This document shows positions 54,934-63,676 of a DNA stretch of 64,000 nt, piece by piece. Source of the stretch: an uncultured Clostridia bacterium (lineage in GTDB: Bacteria > Bacillota > Clostridia > Oscillospirales > CAG-272); the NCBI GenBank assembly GCA_944381075.1, contig CALWJT010000016.1:48875-112874 (forward strand). The letters run 5' to 3'. The translations under genes and the position numbers were made by a program. Position 1 is the first letter of the stretch, and every line of letters starts with the position of its first letter. The notes beneath the pieces are model-generated. The model had not been told where the DNA came from and ran no database searches. It was given only the letters and a program-made list of their open reading frames with translations.

Positions 54934-54968
54934 AAATAAAATAGGAAATCCCTATTTTATTTATTATA
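54934..54968 (-). promoter_or_regulatory. Palindromic candidate operator and -10 box of lon
   Basis: AAATAAAATAGG (54934-54945) and its exact reverse complement (54951-54962) flank 5 bases. The -10 box TATAAT (minus strand, 54963-54968) touches it, so the palindrome covers the expected start of transcription. No good -35 box is seen. The sequence does not match the CIRCE element or the CtsR heptad repeat. Confidence 0.6.
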
Positions 54969-55037
54969 TCATAATGGCGATCCTTTTTCCATACTTTCAA
55001 TAAAATTTAATAAATATGTTACGTTTCATCAAACAGA

Positions 55038-55064
55038 ATGCCGGAGGGGACCATCCTCCGGCAT
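55038..55064 (-). terminator. Terminator after the FKBP lipoprotein gene
   Basis: 10-bp stem ATGCCGGAGG (55038-55047) with CCTCCGGCAT (55055-55064), 7-base loop, followed on the minus strand by a short T-rich stretch. Confidence 0.75.
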
Positions 55065-55076
55065 CGCATTTATTTT

Positions 55077-56519
55077 TTATTCTTCCGTCTGGGAATCCTC
55101 CGCCTGAGGGATCTCCGGCATCCCGGTAATCCGCTCCGCCAGCACGTCGCTTACCAGCGTCTCAATAAAGGAAAGCCGCAGGATCTCCTCTCCGAAAAGA
55201 TCCTCGATATCCTTGGCCGTGTATTCCACCCCGTAATACGAGGTATATTCCTCTGCCATCGTCTGAAGATTTTCTTCATAATCCTCATCGGTATATTCAA
55301 GGCCAAGCTCCTTCTGAAGCATCTTGACGATCAGATACTGATAAGCGGCCTTTTTAGCAGACTCCTCGACATATGTCTTGTCGCTGCCGTCCGGATAGAG
55401 CATCTCACGCATTTCCTTTTTTGTATAGGACATCCCGTACTGCGCATAGACCTGGATCTGCTCTGAGATCCGGCGGTTCACCTGGTCCTTGTAGATCTTT
55501 TCGAACGTCGAAACCAGCTTTTCGGGATATGCGATAAGCTCGGAACGGTCATAAAGGATATCCATCACGGCAAACGGCGCGTAGCTTTCGATGCGGAACG
55601 CCTCCTTCAGCTCCCACATCGAGGAGAACGGCGTGTTGTCCTCGATGAGATCGTTGTCGTTGTAAACGTCCTTGATCTCGATCTCAAATACCGCTTCCTT
55701 GCCGGCAAGCGATTCGTCTGCCTCATAGTCCTCCGGGAAGGTGACGGTGATCTCGAATTTTTCCCCGTTCTTGTGTCCGACGAGCTGATCCTCGAAGCCG
55801 TCGATAAAGCCGGCCTCTCCGACGATGATCGAGTAATCCTCAGCGGTGCCGCCGTCGAATTTCTCTCCGTCGACCGTTCCGGTAAAGTCCATTTTTACCG
55901 TATCGCCGTATTCGATGATCTCCTTGCTCCCGGCCACTGCGGTATAGAAGGACAGCAGCTTATCGGAAATATAGCTGTCCGAATAGACGACAGGGATCGC
56001 CTTTTTTACGTTGACGGTGAATTTTACGGTCTTGCCCGCAAGCTCCGCATTCTCATAGTCGTCGTCAAGCTCCATGGTAAAGGAAAATTCTTCGCCGATT
56101 TTCACCGTTCTTGACGCCGTTGTATTTTCGGAAACATCCTCGACCTTATAGCAGATACCGTAATCGAACGCCGCGTTGGCGTTGTCGCGGTAAACATCAT
56201 AGCCTGTGACGTAATCGGAATCCGTGTTGTGCGTCCACTCCTCGATCTCCGTCAGCGAATCCTCCTCGCCGACAAGCTCGGCCTTGACAAGGAAGTCGAG
56301 CGTATAGCCTGTCGTCGGATAAAAAGACGTCACCGTTTCCGCGAGCTGCTCGCGGTGTTCCGTATACTGGCTGCAAACCTCTTCATAGGTAAAGTTCTCG
56401 ATGTCCCCGAGCTTTACATATGCCGTCAGGTCTTCGTTATCGATATCAAATTTGCCGCAGCCGGCAAGCAGGGCGGCACACATGGCAAACGCCATGCAAA
56501 GACAAATGAATCTTTTCAT
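55077..56519 (-). CDS. FKBP-type peptidyl-prolyl isomerase lipoprotein, trigger-factor-like
   Basis: Lipoprotein of 480 residues. A signal peptide with lipobox LLAGC gives Cys at about residue 21. A FKBP domain (about 200-290) has [20 protein letters not shown] and [20 protein letters not shown]. The helical C-terminal part (about 310-465) resembles the arms of trigger factor. The combination suggests a foldase/chaperone for exported proteins anchored on the outer face of the membrane, instead of the ribosome-bound trigger factor. It lacks the ribosome-binding N-domain signature. It has its own promoter and terminator. Confidence 0.82.
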   Translation of the reverse strand: MKRFICLCMAFAMCAALLAGCGKFDIDNEDLTAYVKLGDIENFTYEEVCSQYTEHREQLAETVTSFYPTTGYTLDFLVKAELVGEEDSLTEIEEWTHNTDSDYVTGYDVYRDNANAAFDYGICYKVEDVSENTTASRTVKIGEEFSFTMELDDDYENAELAGKTVKFTVNVKKAIPVVYSDSYISDKLLSFYTAVAGSKEIIEYGDTVKMDFTGTVDGEKFDGGTAEDYSIIVGEAGFIDGFEDQLVGHKNGEKFEITVTFPEDYEADESLAGKEAVFEIEIKDVYNDNDLIEDNTPFSSMWELKEAFRIESYAPFAVMDILYDRSELIAYPEKLVSTFEKIYKDQVNRRISEQIQVYAQYGMSYTKKEMREMLYPDGSDKTYVEESAKKAAYQYLIVKMLQKELGLEYTDEDYEENLQTMAEEYTSYYGVEYTAKDIEDLFGEEILRLSFIETLVSDVLAERITGMPEIPQAEDSQTEE

Positions 56520-56564
56520 AATTCTCCTCGTCTATCAATTTCTCGTTTCCGTTCGGATTTTAAT

Positions 56565-56593
56565 ATAGTATCACACATTCGGCATAAATTCAA
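56565..56593 (-). promoter_or_regulatory. Promoter of the FKBP lipoprotein gene
   Basis: Minus-strand TTGAAT (56588-56593), 17 bases, TACTAT (56565-56570). Confidence 0.6.
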
Positions 56594-56641
56594 CCTTTTT
56601 TTCTTCAAAAGAGGAAATCGCCGAAATTCTTCACAGAAATT

Positions 56642-57475
56642 TCAATGATCTTTCATTTTTTCCGCCAGATAGGCAAGAGAGCGGACAAGCTTCGGAAGGT
56701 CCAGGGAGCCGTCCTCGCCAAGCACGGGAGATTCCAGCGTGACCGTGCCGCCGTGATACGCCGGCATCTCTGCGAACAGTGCCTCAAAATCGATGATCCC
56801 CTCTCCGGGATGCAGGATGGGACGGGTCACGCCCCACATGCCGGGGACCGTTTCTCCTGAATAGTCGCTGACGTGGAAGTGGCAGATGCGCGCCTGCCAG
56901 AGCTCGCTTTCAAAAAACGCCTCGCACTGTCCCAGATACGCGGCGTGCCGCGTATCGAAGGTAAAGCGGGCGCGCGGGTACTTCTCCGCGATGGAGCGCA
57001 TATTGTCGAGCGGCGACGGCGCGCGGGAAGGAACGTTTTCCACGGCAAGCTCCACACCGCGGCTGCCGCAGATCTCATAAAGCTCGGAGAGTCCTGCGAT
57101 CGCCTGAAAAATCTGCTTTTCAGAGAACCGGCCGTCCCATAGATGGAACACCGCCTTTTCCGCGCCCACCGCTCTTGCCATATCGGCGTTGATGCGGAAA
57201 AGACGGAGTCCTTCCTCATGGTCCTCCTCCGAACCGAGTCCCAGCAGGGCGCCGATATCCTTTTCAAAATGGATGGCGGGCGTGCGCACCCCCGCTTTCT
57301 CCAAAGCGGATGCCACCTCGGGCAGCTTATCATACCACGCCTTCAGCATCATCAGCTCAAAGCCATCCGCCTGCGGAAGGTCCTTATTCTCTATTATCAC
57401 ATGATAATCATATCCATTGGCCCGGCCGACCATCGTGCCGGTCGAGCATAAAATCCGATTCGACATTGCCTTCAA
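56642..57475 (-). CDS. Sugar phosphate isomerase/epimerase-like TIM-barrel protein
   Basis: Protein of about 277 residues of the AP endonuclease 2/xylose isomerase-like superfamily. Metal-site candidates are the Glu in ELAVENVPSR, the Asp and His in FTFDTRHAAYLGQ, the His in CHFHVSDYSG and the Glu in VTLESPVL. Its substrate is not known. The first possible start is a TTG at 57475 that overlaps the lexA stop; an ATG follows at 57466. Neither has a strong ribosome binding site, so coupled translation after lexA is likely. Confidence 0.8.
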   Translation of the reverse strand: MKAMSNRILCSTGTMVGRANGYDYHVIIENKDLPQADGFELMMLKAWYDKLPEVASALEKAGVRTPAIHFEKDIGALLGLGSEEDHEEGLRLFRINADMARAVGAEKAVFHLWDGRFSEKQIFQAIAGLSELYEICGSRGVELAVENVPSRAPSPLDNMRSIAEKYPRARFTFDTRHAAYLGQCEAFFESELWQARICHFHVSDYSGETVPGMWGVTRPILHPGEGIIDFEALFAEMPAYHGGTVTLESPVLGEDGSLDLPKLVRSLAYLAEKMKDH

Positions 57476-58080
57476 TTATAGTAGCGGAAACTCGCAACAA
57501 CCTTTCCGAGAATATAGACATCCTTCGTAAAAATGGGCTTCATCGTTTGATTTTCCGGCTGGAGGCGGAACATGCCGTTTTCCTTGTAAAACGTCTTGAC
57601 GGTCGCCTCATCGTCGATGAGGACCACGGCGATATCCCCGTTTTCCACATAGCATGTGCGGCTCACGATCACGTAGTCCCCGTTCATGATTCCCGCCTCG
57701 ATCATGCTCTCGCCCTTGATTTTCAGTGCGAAAAGCTCTCCGCGCGGCATGCCGCTGCGAGGACAATAATCCACATACCCGTCAAAATTCTCCTGAGCAA
57801 GGATCGGAAGGCCCGCCGCGACCTGTCCTATGATCGGTACCCGGACGGACGGAGCGCCGGTGACGCCGTCGGCATCAACGCGCAGCGTGCGGCTTTTGCC
57901 CTGCTCCTTATGGATATATCCCTTCAGCTCCAGCTTCATAAGATAGGAATGCACCGTCGCCGTGCTTTTGATGCCGAGCGCTGTCTTGATATCGCGTACG
58001 GACGGCGCATATCCGTTCGCCTCCATCGTCTCACAGATATATTGGTAGATTTCCCTTTCGCGTTCGGTCAGACTTTGCAT
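57472..58080 (-). CDS. lexA: LexA repressor
   Basis: SOS repressor of 202 residues. The N-terminal winged helix (about 1-65) includes APSVRDIKTALGIKSTATVHSYL. The self-cleavage site is Ala89-Gly90 (VAAGLP), with catalytic Ser125 (GESMIEAG) and Lys162 (EATVKTFY). RecA bound to single-stranded DNA triggers cleavage and derepression. A palindrome overlaps its own -35 box. The epimerase-like gene downstream appears to be in the same transcript. Confidence 0.96.
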   Translation of the reverse strand: MQSLTEREREIYQYICETMEANGYAPSVRDIKTALGIKSTATVHSYLMKLELKGYIHKEQGKSRTLRVDADGVTGAPSVRVPIIGQVAAGLPILAQENFDGYVDYCPRSGMPRGELFALKIKGESMIEAGIMNGDYVIVSRTCYVENGDIAVVLIDDEATVKTFYKENGMFRLQPENQTMKPIFTKDVYILGKVVASFRYYN

Positions 58081-58112
58081 TTGCTTTTTCTCCCTTTTGC
58101 TTCTTTTTTCTC

Positions 58113-58156
58113 AGTATATCATACTTTTTCCGAAAAATCAAACTTTTGTTTTGATT
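58113..58156 (-). promoter_or_regulatory. lexA promoter with overlapping candidate SOS box
   Basis: Minus-strand TTGATT (58136-58141), 17 bases, TATACT (58113-58118). The -35 box is part of an inverted repeat at 58136-58156 whose core reads AAAC, TTTT, GTTT, a looser form of the Gram-positive SOS box GAAC-N4-GTTC. Autorepression is the expected role. Confidence 0.65.
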
Positions 58157-58268
58157 TTTTAAAAATTTTTTCGTCTCTATCAATCGAAGGGGATTCGGCA
58201 TATACTGTCATGACCCCATGATTTTTGCAACTCCATCTGCAAAACGACAGGAAAGGAGCTCTCCCATC

Positions 58269-59183
58269 TTGGAAATCGATTATGAAGCGGTCTGCGGCTA
58301 CGAGCGCATGACGGAATACCTAAGCACCATACCGGAACGATTTCCGGAAACGGAAAGCGGACTCATCGGCATGAGCATTCTCGGACGTGATATCCCGTAT
58401 CTGCGCATCGGACATGGAAAAAGCGCATCCCTTTTGGTGGGAGCGCATCACGGAATGGAGCATATCACGTCGCTTTTTCTGATCAAATTTCTTGAGGATT
58501 CGCTGAGCGCGGAACGCTCCGGCGTCAAAATCGCCGGCGGCTTCGACGTCCGCTATATTCTGGCGCACCGTTCGGTCTATGTCGTTCCGATGCTGAATCC
58601 GGACGGAGTCGAGATCGAAATCAGCGGCGCCGAAACGGCGGGACCGCTGCGGGACCGCCTGATCTCCATGAACGGCGGCAATCTCAATTTCTCCTCCTGG
58701 CAGGCCAACGCGCGCGGCGTGGACCTCAATCATAATTACGACGCCGGCTTCGATGAATGCCGCAGGCTTGAGCACGCACACGGCATCTATTCCGGCGGTC
58801 CTACGCGCTATGGCGGAGAATACCCGGAAAGCGAACCGGAGGTCTCGGCGCTCTGCCGGTTCACGAGATTTCTCTGTCCGAATCTGCACTGCGCCGTCGC
58901 CCTCCACACACAGGGAGAGGAGATCTATTGGGATTATCTGGGAAGCGCGCCGAAAGATTCCCGCATGCTCGCCGAATGCTTTGCGAACGTCAGCGGATAT
59001 CAGGTGTCCTCACCCGAAGGGATCGCCTCCTACGGCGGCTACAAGGACTGGGTCATCTCCGAGCTCGGCATTCCGGCGTTCACCATCGAATGCGGCTACG
59101 GGAAAAATCCCCTGCCCCCTTCCGATTTTTACAAAATATATGAAAAAGTGCTGCCGATTCTGCTCACCGCCGCCGCTTTTTGA
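58269..59183 (+). CDS. M14 family zinc carboxypeptidase
   Basis: Metallopeptidase of 304 residues. Predicted zinc ligands are the His and Glu in GAHHGMEHITS and the His in VALHTQGEE; the catalytic Glu is in FTIECGYGKNP. The segment ARGVDLNHNYD is also typical. The closest characterised relatives are gamma-D-glutamyl-meso-DAP peptidases that cut wall or spore-cortex peptides. No signal peptide is visible. The start is taken as the TTG at 58269, ten bases after AAAGGAG; the only upstream ATG (58218) has no site. Its promoter is unclear. Confidence 0.85.
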   Translation: MEIDYEAVCGYERMTEYLSTIPERFPETESGLIGMSILGRDIPYLRIGHGKSASLLVGAHHGMEHITSLFLIKFLEDSLSAERSGVKIAGGFDVRYILAHRSVYVVPMLNPDGVEIEISGAETAGPLRDRLISMNGGNLNFSSWQANARGVDLNHNYDAGFDECRRLEHAHGIYSGGPTRYGGEYPESEPEVSALCRFTRFLCPNLHCAVALHTQGEEIYWDYLGSAPKDSRMLAECFANVSGYQVSSPEGIASYGGYKDWVISELGIPAFTIECGYGKNPLPPSDFYKIYEKVLPILLTAAAF

Positions 59184-59192
59184 AAAAAACAC

Positions 59193-59222
59193 TTGCAATT
59201 CCAGCGTCTTTTCCGTTATAAT
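59193..59222 (+). promoter_or_regulatory. Promoter-like sequence with no gene behind it
   Basis: TTGCAA (59193-59198), 18 bases, TATAAT (59217-59222), pointing right into the 3' end of ireB on the opposite strand. GGGGAGGG follows at about 59229, but no start codon or frame makes a credible protein. Confidence 0.5.
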
Positions 59223-59267
59223 AAAAAGGGGAGGGAGCAGGCGCTGTCCGCAGAGAAAAGCTTTTTC

Positions 59268-59525
59268 TTAAATCTGTAAATAAGCGCGCAGCATGCTGCC
59301 CAGCAGCTCGTCCCTGTCGATTTTCCGGATAAGACTTCTTGCGTTCCTATGATTGGTGATATAGGTCGGATCCTCTGAGAGAAGATAGCCGACAAGCTGA
59401 TTGACCGGATTGTAGCCCTTTTCCAGCAGAGCGGCGTATACCTCCTGCAGGATCCGCCTGTTCTGTTTTTCCTTGTCGCTTTCAATCGAAAAAGTGATCG
59501 TTTGATCGTTTGGATAAGCCGGCAT
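59268..59525 (-). CDS. ireB: IreB family regulatory phosphoprotein
   Basis: Small helical protein of 85 residues (UPF0297). The conserved text [20 protein letters not shown] and [16 protein letters not shown] is clear. In Enterococcus, IreB is a substrate of the PASTA kinase IreK and tunes cephalosporin resistance; Thr residues in the N-terminal DQTITFSI stretch are the likely phosphorylation sites. The usual partners (ruvX, alaS) are not adjacent here. Start at 59525 follows AAAGGAC. Confidence 0.93.
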   Translation of the reverse strand: MPAYPNDQTITFSIESDKEKQNRRILQEVYAALLEKGYNPVNQLVGYLLSEDPTYITNHRNARSLIRKIDRDELLGSMLRAYLQI

Positions 59526-59564
59526 GTTAAGGTCCTTTCCACACTTATTTTTGTCCTTTTTCTT

Positions 59565-59593
59565 ATTCTATAACAAAAAAGAGAATTTTTCAA
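59565..59593 (-). promoter_or_regulatory. Promoter of ireB
   Basis: Minus-strand TTGAAA (59588-59593), 17 bases, TAGAAT (59565-59570). Confidence 0.6.
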
Positions 59594-59672
59594 CATTTTT
59601 TTATGAATAGATGTAAAACATGAGCCCTGAAACTTGAAAATTTTAAAAACCATAACGAAAGGATGTGTTTGG

Positions 59673-60197
59673 GTGGAAATCAAACGGAAAAAAATATCGG
59701 ATGCCGAAATCCTACAGGCGGAAAGGAAGCTTGCAGATGATGTTTCGGCGCTGTGCGCAGCACATACATCCGAATTCGAGGCGCCCGGCTATGAGCTCGA
59801 CCTCGAATTCGGCCAAAAGGAAGACGAGGCCCAGACGAGCTATTCGGAGCTTGTCACGAAAGAGGACAAGTCATACGACGCCGGCTACTACAGCCGCGCG
59901 CTCATCACCGTCAGAAGGAAAAAAACAGAGCAGGAGCTCGCCGAGGATGCGCGTCTTGCCGAAGAAAACCGGAAAGCCGTCGAAGCGGCGCAGGCGCCGG
60001 AGGAAGCGGAGCAGCTCTCAAACGACGAGACGCTGCGGGTCTCCGAGGACGCGCTGAAGCGCTCGGTCGCTTTCACCGAGGTCATGCTCGTTCGCACATA
60101 CAAGTCCTTTTGGACCGAATGGGTAAGCATCTGCGACAGCCTTGCCGACATCGAAAGCGATCTTTCGGAATTTCTTTCCGTATTGAAGGAGCAGTAA
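59673..60197 (+). CDS. Hypothetical charged protein
   Basis: Protein of 174 residues without signal peptide or membrane helix, rich in Glu, Ala and Lys. The middle (about 85-125) is a likely coiled coil of Glu/Ala-rich repeats. The N-terminal VEIKRKKISDAEILQAERKL and the late SVAFTEVMLVRTYKSFWTEW look structured. I do not recognise a family. The GTG at 59673 is preferred because AAAGGA lies nine bases upstream; the in-frame ATG at 59634 has none. It is a single gene with its own terminator. Confidence 0.65.
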   Translation: MEIKRKKISDAEILQAERKLADDVSALCAAHTSEFEAPGYELDLEFGQKEDEAQTSYSELVTKEDKSYDAGYYSRALITVRRKKTEQELAEDARLAEENRKAVEAAQAPEEAEQLSNDETLRVSEDALKRSVAFTEVMLVRTYKSFWTEWVSICDSLADIESDLSEFLSVLKEQ

Positions 60198-60238
60198 AGG
60201 CAAAGAGCAGCCTCGTCCGATTCGGAACGTTCCAGCTC

Positions 60239-60277
60239 AAATAAGATCCGCCGGCGGTCAGCCGGCGGATCTTATTT
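60239..60277 (+). terminator. Terminator after the hypothetical gene
   Basis: Perfect 17-bp stem (60239-60255 with 60261-60277), loop GGTCA, right arm ending in TTATTT. Confidence 0.85.
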
Positions 60278-60303
60278 GGATTGCATGAATTTACAAATCG
60301 GTA

Positions 60304-60332
60304 TTGAACCGCAAGACTTTACATGCTATAAT
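60304..60332 (+). promoter_or_regulatory. Promoter of the queA-miaA operon
   Basis: TTGAAC (60304-60309), 17 bases, TATAAT (60327-60332), about 38 bases before queA. There is no room for a preQ1 riboswitch in so short a leader. Confidence 0.75.
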
Positions 60333-60370
60333 GGATTGTAATATTTTGTTCTAAGAAAGCCAGATGCGCA

Positions 60371-61447
60371 ATGATAAAAAATGAATTAAAGCCAATCACG
60401 CTCAAAACCTCGGATTTTGATTATGCGCTCCCCGAAGAGCTGATCGCACAGCATCCGACCGAGCGGCGGGACGACGCAAGGCTCATGGTCCTCGACCGGA
60501 AAACCGGAGAGATCACCCATCGGATTTTCCGCGATATCACCGATTATCTGCACGCGGGCGACGTGCTCGTCATCAACGATTCCAAGGTGATCCCCGCCCG
60601 CATTTACGGAAAGAAGATCCGCGAGGACGGAACGCCGGGCGCCGATGCGGAATTTCTGCTGCTCCGTCAGGCGGAGCTCGATCGGTGGGAGGTCATCGTC
60701 CGTCCGGGCAAGCGGCTGAAGGAAGGGACGCTCGTCCGCTTCGGCGCGGGCCTGGAGGCGGTGATCGAAGCGGTGCTTCCGGATGGGAACCGGATCGTAC
60801 GGTTTCGATACGATACCGCGGGAGGGCGCAATCTTTTCTCCATCCTCGACGAGATCGGGAAGATGCCGCTTCCGCCCTATATCCGGGAAGAATTAAAAAG
60901 CAACAGCGATTACCAGACCGTTTACGCAAGGGAGGAGGGCTCCGCGGCGGCGCCGACCGCCGGGCTCCACTTCACGCAGGAGCTTCTTGAGAAGATCGAG
61001 GAAATGGGCGTTTCCATCGCGCCCGTCATGCTGCACGTCGGGCTCGGGACCTTCCGTCCCGTCAAGACGGAATCCATTACGGATCATGTGATGCACAGCG
61101 AATGGTTCCGCGTGCCGGAAGCATCCGCCGCACGCATCAATCAAGCAAGGCAAAACGGAGGCCGGATCGTCGCGGTCGGCACGACCTGCTGCCGCACGCT
61201 CGAGAGCGCCGCAGACGAGAACGGCACCGTCCATGCCATGTGCGACAATACGGGGATCTTCATCTATCCCGGCTACCGCTTCAAGGCAGTGGACATGCTG
61301 GTCACCAATTTCCATCTGCCCAAAAGCACGCTGATGATGCTCGTATCCGCGCTCGCCGGCAGAGAGTTTATCATGGACGCTTATCGGACAGCGGTAGAAC
61401 AGCGGTACCGCTTCTTTTCCTTCGGCGACGCCATGCTGATCCAATAA
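60371..61447 (+). CDS. queA: S-adenosylmethionine:tRNA ribosyltransferase-isomerase
   Basis: Enzyme of 358 residues that makes epoxyqueuosine in tRNA anticodons. Family text includes FDYALPEELIAQHPTERRDD, VLVINDSKVIPARIYG, TAGLHFTQELLEKIEEMG, and MLVTNFHLPKSTLMMLVSA. It is complete and of normal length. No tgt, queC or yajC gene is in view, so the rest of queuosine synthesis is encoded elsewhere or taken up. Followed by miaA after 19 bases. Confidence 0.96.
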   Translation: MIKNELKPITLKTSDFDYALPEELIAQHPTERRDDARLMVLDRKTGEITHRIFRDITDYLHAGDVLVINDSKVIPARIYGKKIREDGTPGADAEFLLLRQAELDRWEVIVRPGKRLKEGTLVRFGAGLEAVIEAVLPDGNRIVRFRYDTAGGRNLFSILDEIGKMPLPPYIREELKSNSDYQTVYAREEGSAAAPTAGLHFTQELLEKIEEMGVSIAPVMLHVGLGTFRPVKTESITDHVMHSEWFRVPEASAARINQARQNGGRIVAVGTTCCRTLESAADENGTVHAMCDNTGIFIYPGYRFKAVDMLVTNFHLPKSTLMMLVSALAGREFIMDAYRTAVEQRYRFFSFGDAMLIQ

Positions 61448-61466
61448 CGATCTCGGAGCCTGCCAC

Positions 61467-62471
61467 ATGAAAGAAAAAAAACCGTTTGTCGTTGCCGTCG
61501 CGGGGCCCACCGCAAGCGGCAAAAGCGCACTTGCCATGGCGCTTTGCCGCCGGTATGGCGGCGAGCTCATCTCCTGTGACTCCATGCAGGTCTACCGGCG
61601 CATGGATATCGGCACAGCGAAGCCCACAGCGGCGGAGCGCGCCGAGATCCCGCATCATCTCATCGACATCTGCGAACCGACGGAAAGCTTTTCCGCAGCG
61701 GCGTTCGCAGCACTTGCCAAAAAGGCGATTTCCGATACCGTGCAAAGAGGAAGGCTTCCCGTTCTCTGCGGCGGGACCGGTCTGTATCTCGACTCCGTGC
61801 TGAGCGGCGTGGAATTCGGAGAGCTGGAGCCGGATCCCGCCCTGCGTGCCGAGCTTTGGAGGGCCGAGGAGGAAAAGGGTCCCCTCTTTCTGCATCAAAT
61901 GCTGGAAGCGGCCGATCCCGAGGCGGCGCATGCCATCCATCCCAACAACGTCAAGCGCGTGATCCGGGCGCTTGAGATCTGCCGCCTTTCCGGCATGACC
62001 AAAACGGAATGGGACAAAAGAGCACGGCGGGAAGGTCCGTACAAAGTGCTTTATATCGCACTCGACTACCACGACCGAGCGCTCCTTTACGAAAAAATCG
62101 ACCGGCGCGTGGATGCGATGATGGCGGCAGGACTTTGGGACGAGGTCCGCGCACTGCTCGCCGAGGGAGCGCTTGTGCCGGGAACCACTGCGGCAGGCGC
62201 CATCGGCTACAAGGAGCTGCTTGGCTGCCTTGACACAGGAAAACCGCTTGCCCAGGCGTCCGAGGAAATCAAAAACGCTACCCATCATTATGCCAAGCGC
62301 CAGCTTACATGGCTGCGCCGCAATCCGGAGATTCTCTGGCTGTATCCGGATGACTATCCAACTCCGGAATTGCTTTTTCAGGCGGCGGAAAAGGCTGTCG
62401 ATCAAACGAACCAATCGAAAAGCGGGAATGCAATATGGAACAGAGAACAAAACCCTCCTACAAAAAAATAA
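61467..62471 (+). CDS. miaA: tRNA dimethylallyltransferase
   Basis: Transfers a dimethylallyl group from DMAPP to A37 of tRNAs that read U-starting codons; 334 residues. The P-loop is VAGPTASGKSALAMAL, followed by SCDSMQVYRRMDIGTAKP, a family hallmark, and later IGYKELLGCLD and KRQLTWLR. DMAPP comes from the IspH step encoded at 27.5 kb. It overlaps the next gene by 37 bases. Confidence 0.95.
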   Translation: MKEKKPFVVAVAGPTASGKSALAMALCRRYGGELISCDSMQVYRRMDIGTAKPTAAERAEIPHHLIDICEPTESFSAAAFAALAKKAISDTVQRGRLPVLCGGTGLYLDSVLSGVEFGELEPDPALRAELWRAEEEKGPLFLHQMLEAADPEAAHAIHPNNVKRVIRALEICRLSGMTKTEWDKRARREGPYKVLYIALDYHDRALLYEKIDRRVDAMMAAGLWDEVRALLAEGALVPGTTAAGAIGYKELLGCLDTGKPLAQASEEIKNATHHYAKRQLTWLRRNPEILWLYPDDYPTPELLFQAAEKAVDQTNQSKSGNAIWNREQNPPTKK

Positions 62472-63661
62472 TAATCGCGCTGCTCTGTATCCTCGCCGTC
62501 GTATATGTCGTCTATCACATTGCGCAAAGCCTGCGCCGTGACGTGGAGCTGTTTGCCGTAAGGCCCGATACGGCGGAAGATGTCCAGACCTTCACCGGCT
62601 ATCTGTTCCGCGACGAAACGGTCCTCACCTGCAACGCCTCGGGAATTGTGAATTACCGTTATTCCAACGGAGAAAAGGTGTCCTCAGGCAGCATCGTCGC
62701 AGATGTTTATGCGTTCGGCAAGGAAGATACGACAGAACAAATCGCAAACCTGCAAAATCAAATCAGCGTTCTGAAGCGGAGTACCTCCATCTCCGGCACT
62801 ACAGTCGATCAGGTCCAAAAACAGATCGACACGCTCTCCGCCCGCATTTCCGAGCTTAACGCCTCCGGGAACCTCTCCGCCGCCAGCACACTTGCAAATG
62901 AGCTGCTCGCAGCGATGGCGAAAAAGGATCTGCTCGCCTCCGGTCGGTCCGGCTACGAAAATGAGATCGCGGCGCTGGAAGCGCAGAAAAACGCACTTGC
63001 CGCGTCCCTTGGAGCGCCAAATGCCTCCGTCAGCGTTTCCTCCTCCGGCTATTTCTACTCCGGAACAGACGGCTATGAGGGCGCCTTTACCCTTGCCGCC
63101 GCACAGACCATCACCTTTGAATCCTTCGACCGTCTCACCTCTATGTCGCCCTCCATAGCATCCAACGCCATTGGGACGCTGATGACGGATTTTCACTGGT
63201 ATTATGTCTGCAAAACGAGCGCCGCCGACGCCGAAGGCTTCACCGCCGGGGACACGTATGACTGCCGTTTTCCGGACAACAGCTATACCGAAACGATCCG
63301 CATGGAGCTTGTCTCAAAGCAGACGGACGAAAGAGGATATGCGCTTCTCACCTTTTCCTCCTCCTCTCTTCCCTCCTCCTTTGACATGACGCGCTGCCAG
63401 CGCATGGAGGCGGTCAGGACCACCTACAGCGGCTATCGGATCCCCGCGGACGAGGTGCGCGTCATCGACGGGGCGACCTTCGTATATATCTTCGACGAAG
63501 GCTCGGCAAGGCTCAGAGAGGTCGATATCATCTGGGAGGAGAACGGATATTATCTGGTTTCCGATTCCTATGAAAGTCCGTCCGAAAACCCTGTGCTCGC
63601 GCTCAACGATCTCATCATCGTCGGGGAAAAGGATCTGTACGACGGAAAAATCATTCATTAG
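62435..63661 (+). CDS. HlyD-like membrane-anchored adaptor protein
   Basis: Protein of 408 residues. One membrane helix (about 11-30) after a basic head leaves the rest outside the cell. It has the adaptor order: a half-lipoyl beta strand region (about 60-95, GIVNYRYSNGEKVSSGSIV), a coiled-coil hairpin (about 100-185), the second half and a C-terminal beta domain. It matches the HlyD/MFP adaptor families. No transporter gene is adjacent; in related Clostridia this gene sits before the yggS-sepF division genes, so a cell envelope role is possible. Confidence 0.75.
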   Translation: MEQRTKPSYKKIIIALLCILAVVYVVYHIAQSLRRDVELFAVRPDTAEDVQTFTGYLFRDETVLTCNASGIVNYRYSNGEKVSSGSIVADVYAFGKEDTTEQIANLQNQISVLKRSTSISGTTVDQVQKQIDTLSARISELNASGNLSAASTLANELLAAMAKKDLLASGRSGYENEIAALEAQKNALAASLGAPNASVSVSSSGYFYSGTDGYEGAFTLAAAQTITFESFDRLTSMSPSIASNAIGTLMTDFHWYYVCKTSAADAEGFTAGDTYDCRFPDNSYTETIRMELVSKQTDERGYALLTFSSSSLPSSFDMTRCQRMEAVRTTYSGYRIPADEVRVIDGATFVYIFDEGSARLREVDIIWEENGYYLVSDSYESPSENPVLALNDLIIVGEKDLYDGKIIH

Positions 63662-63676
63662 CGGGAGGAGCTTTTC

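Noticed and set aside
60301-60370. PreQ1 riboswitch before queA
   Set aside because: The leader is about 38 bases and shows no pseudoknot-like pairing; no preQ1 motif was recognised.
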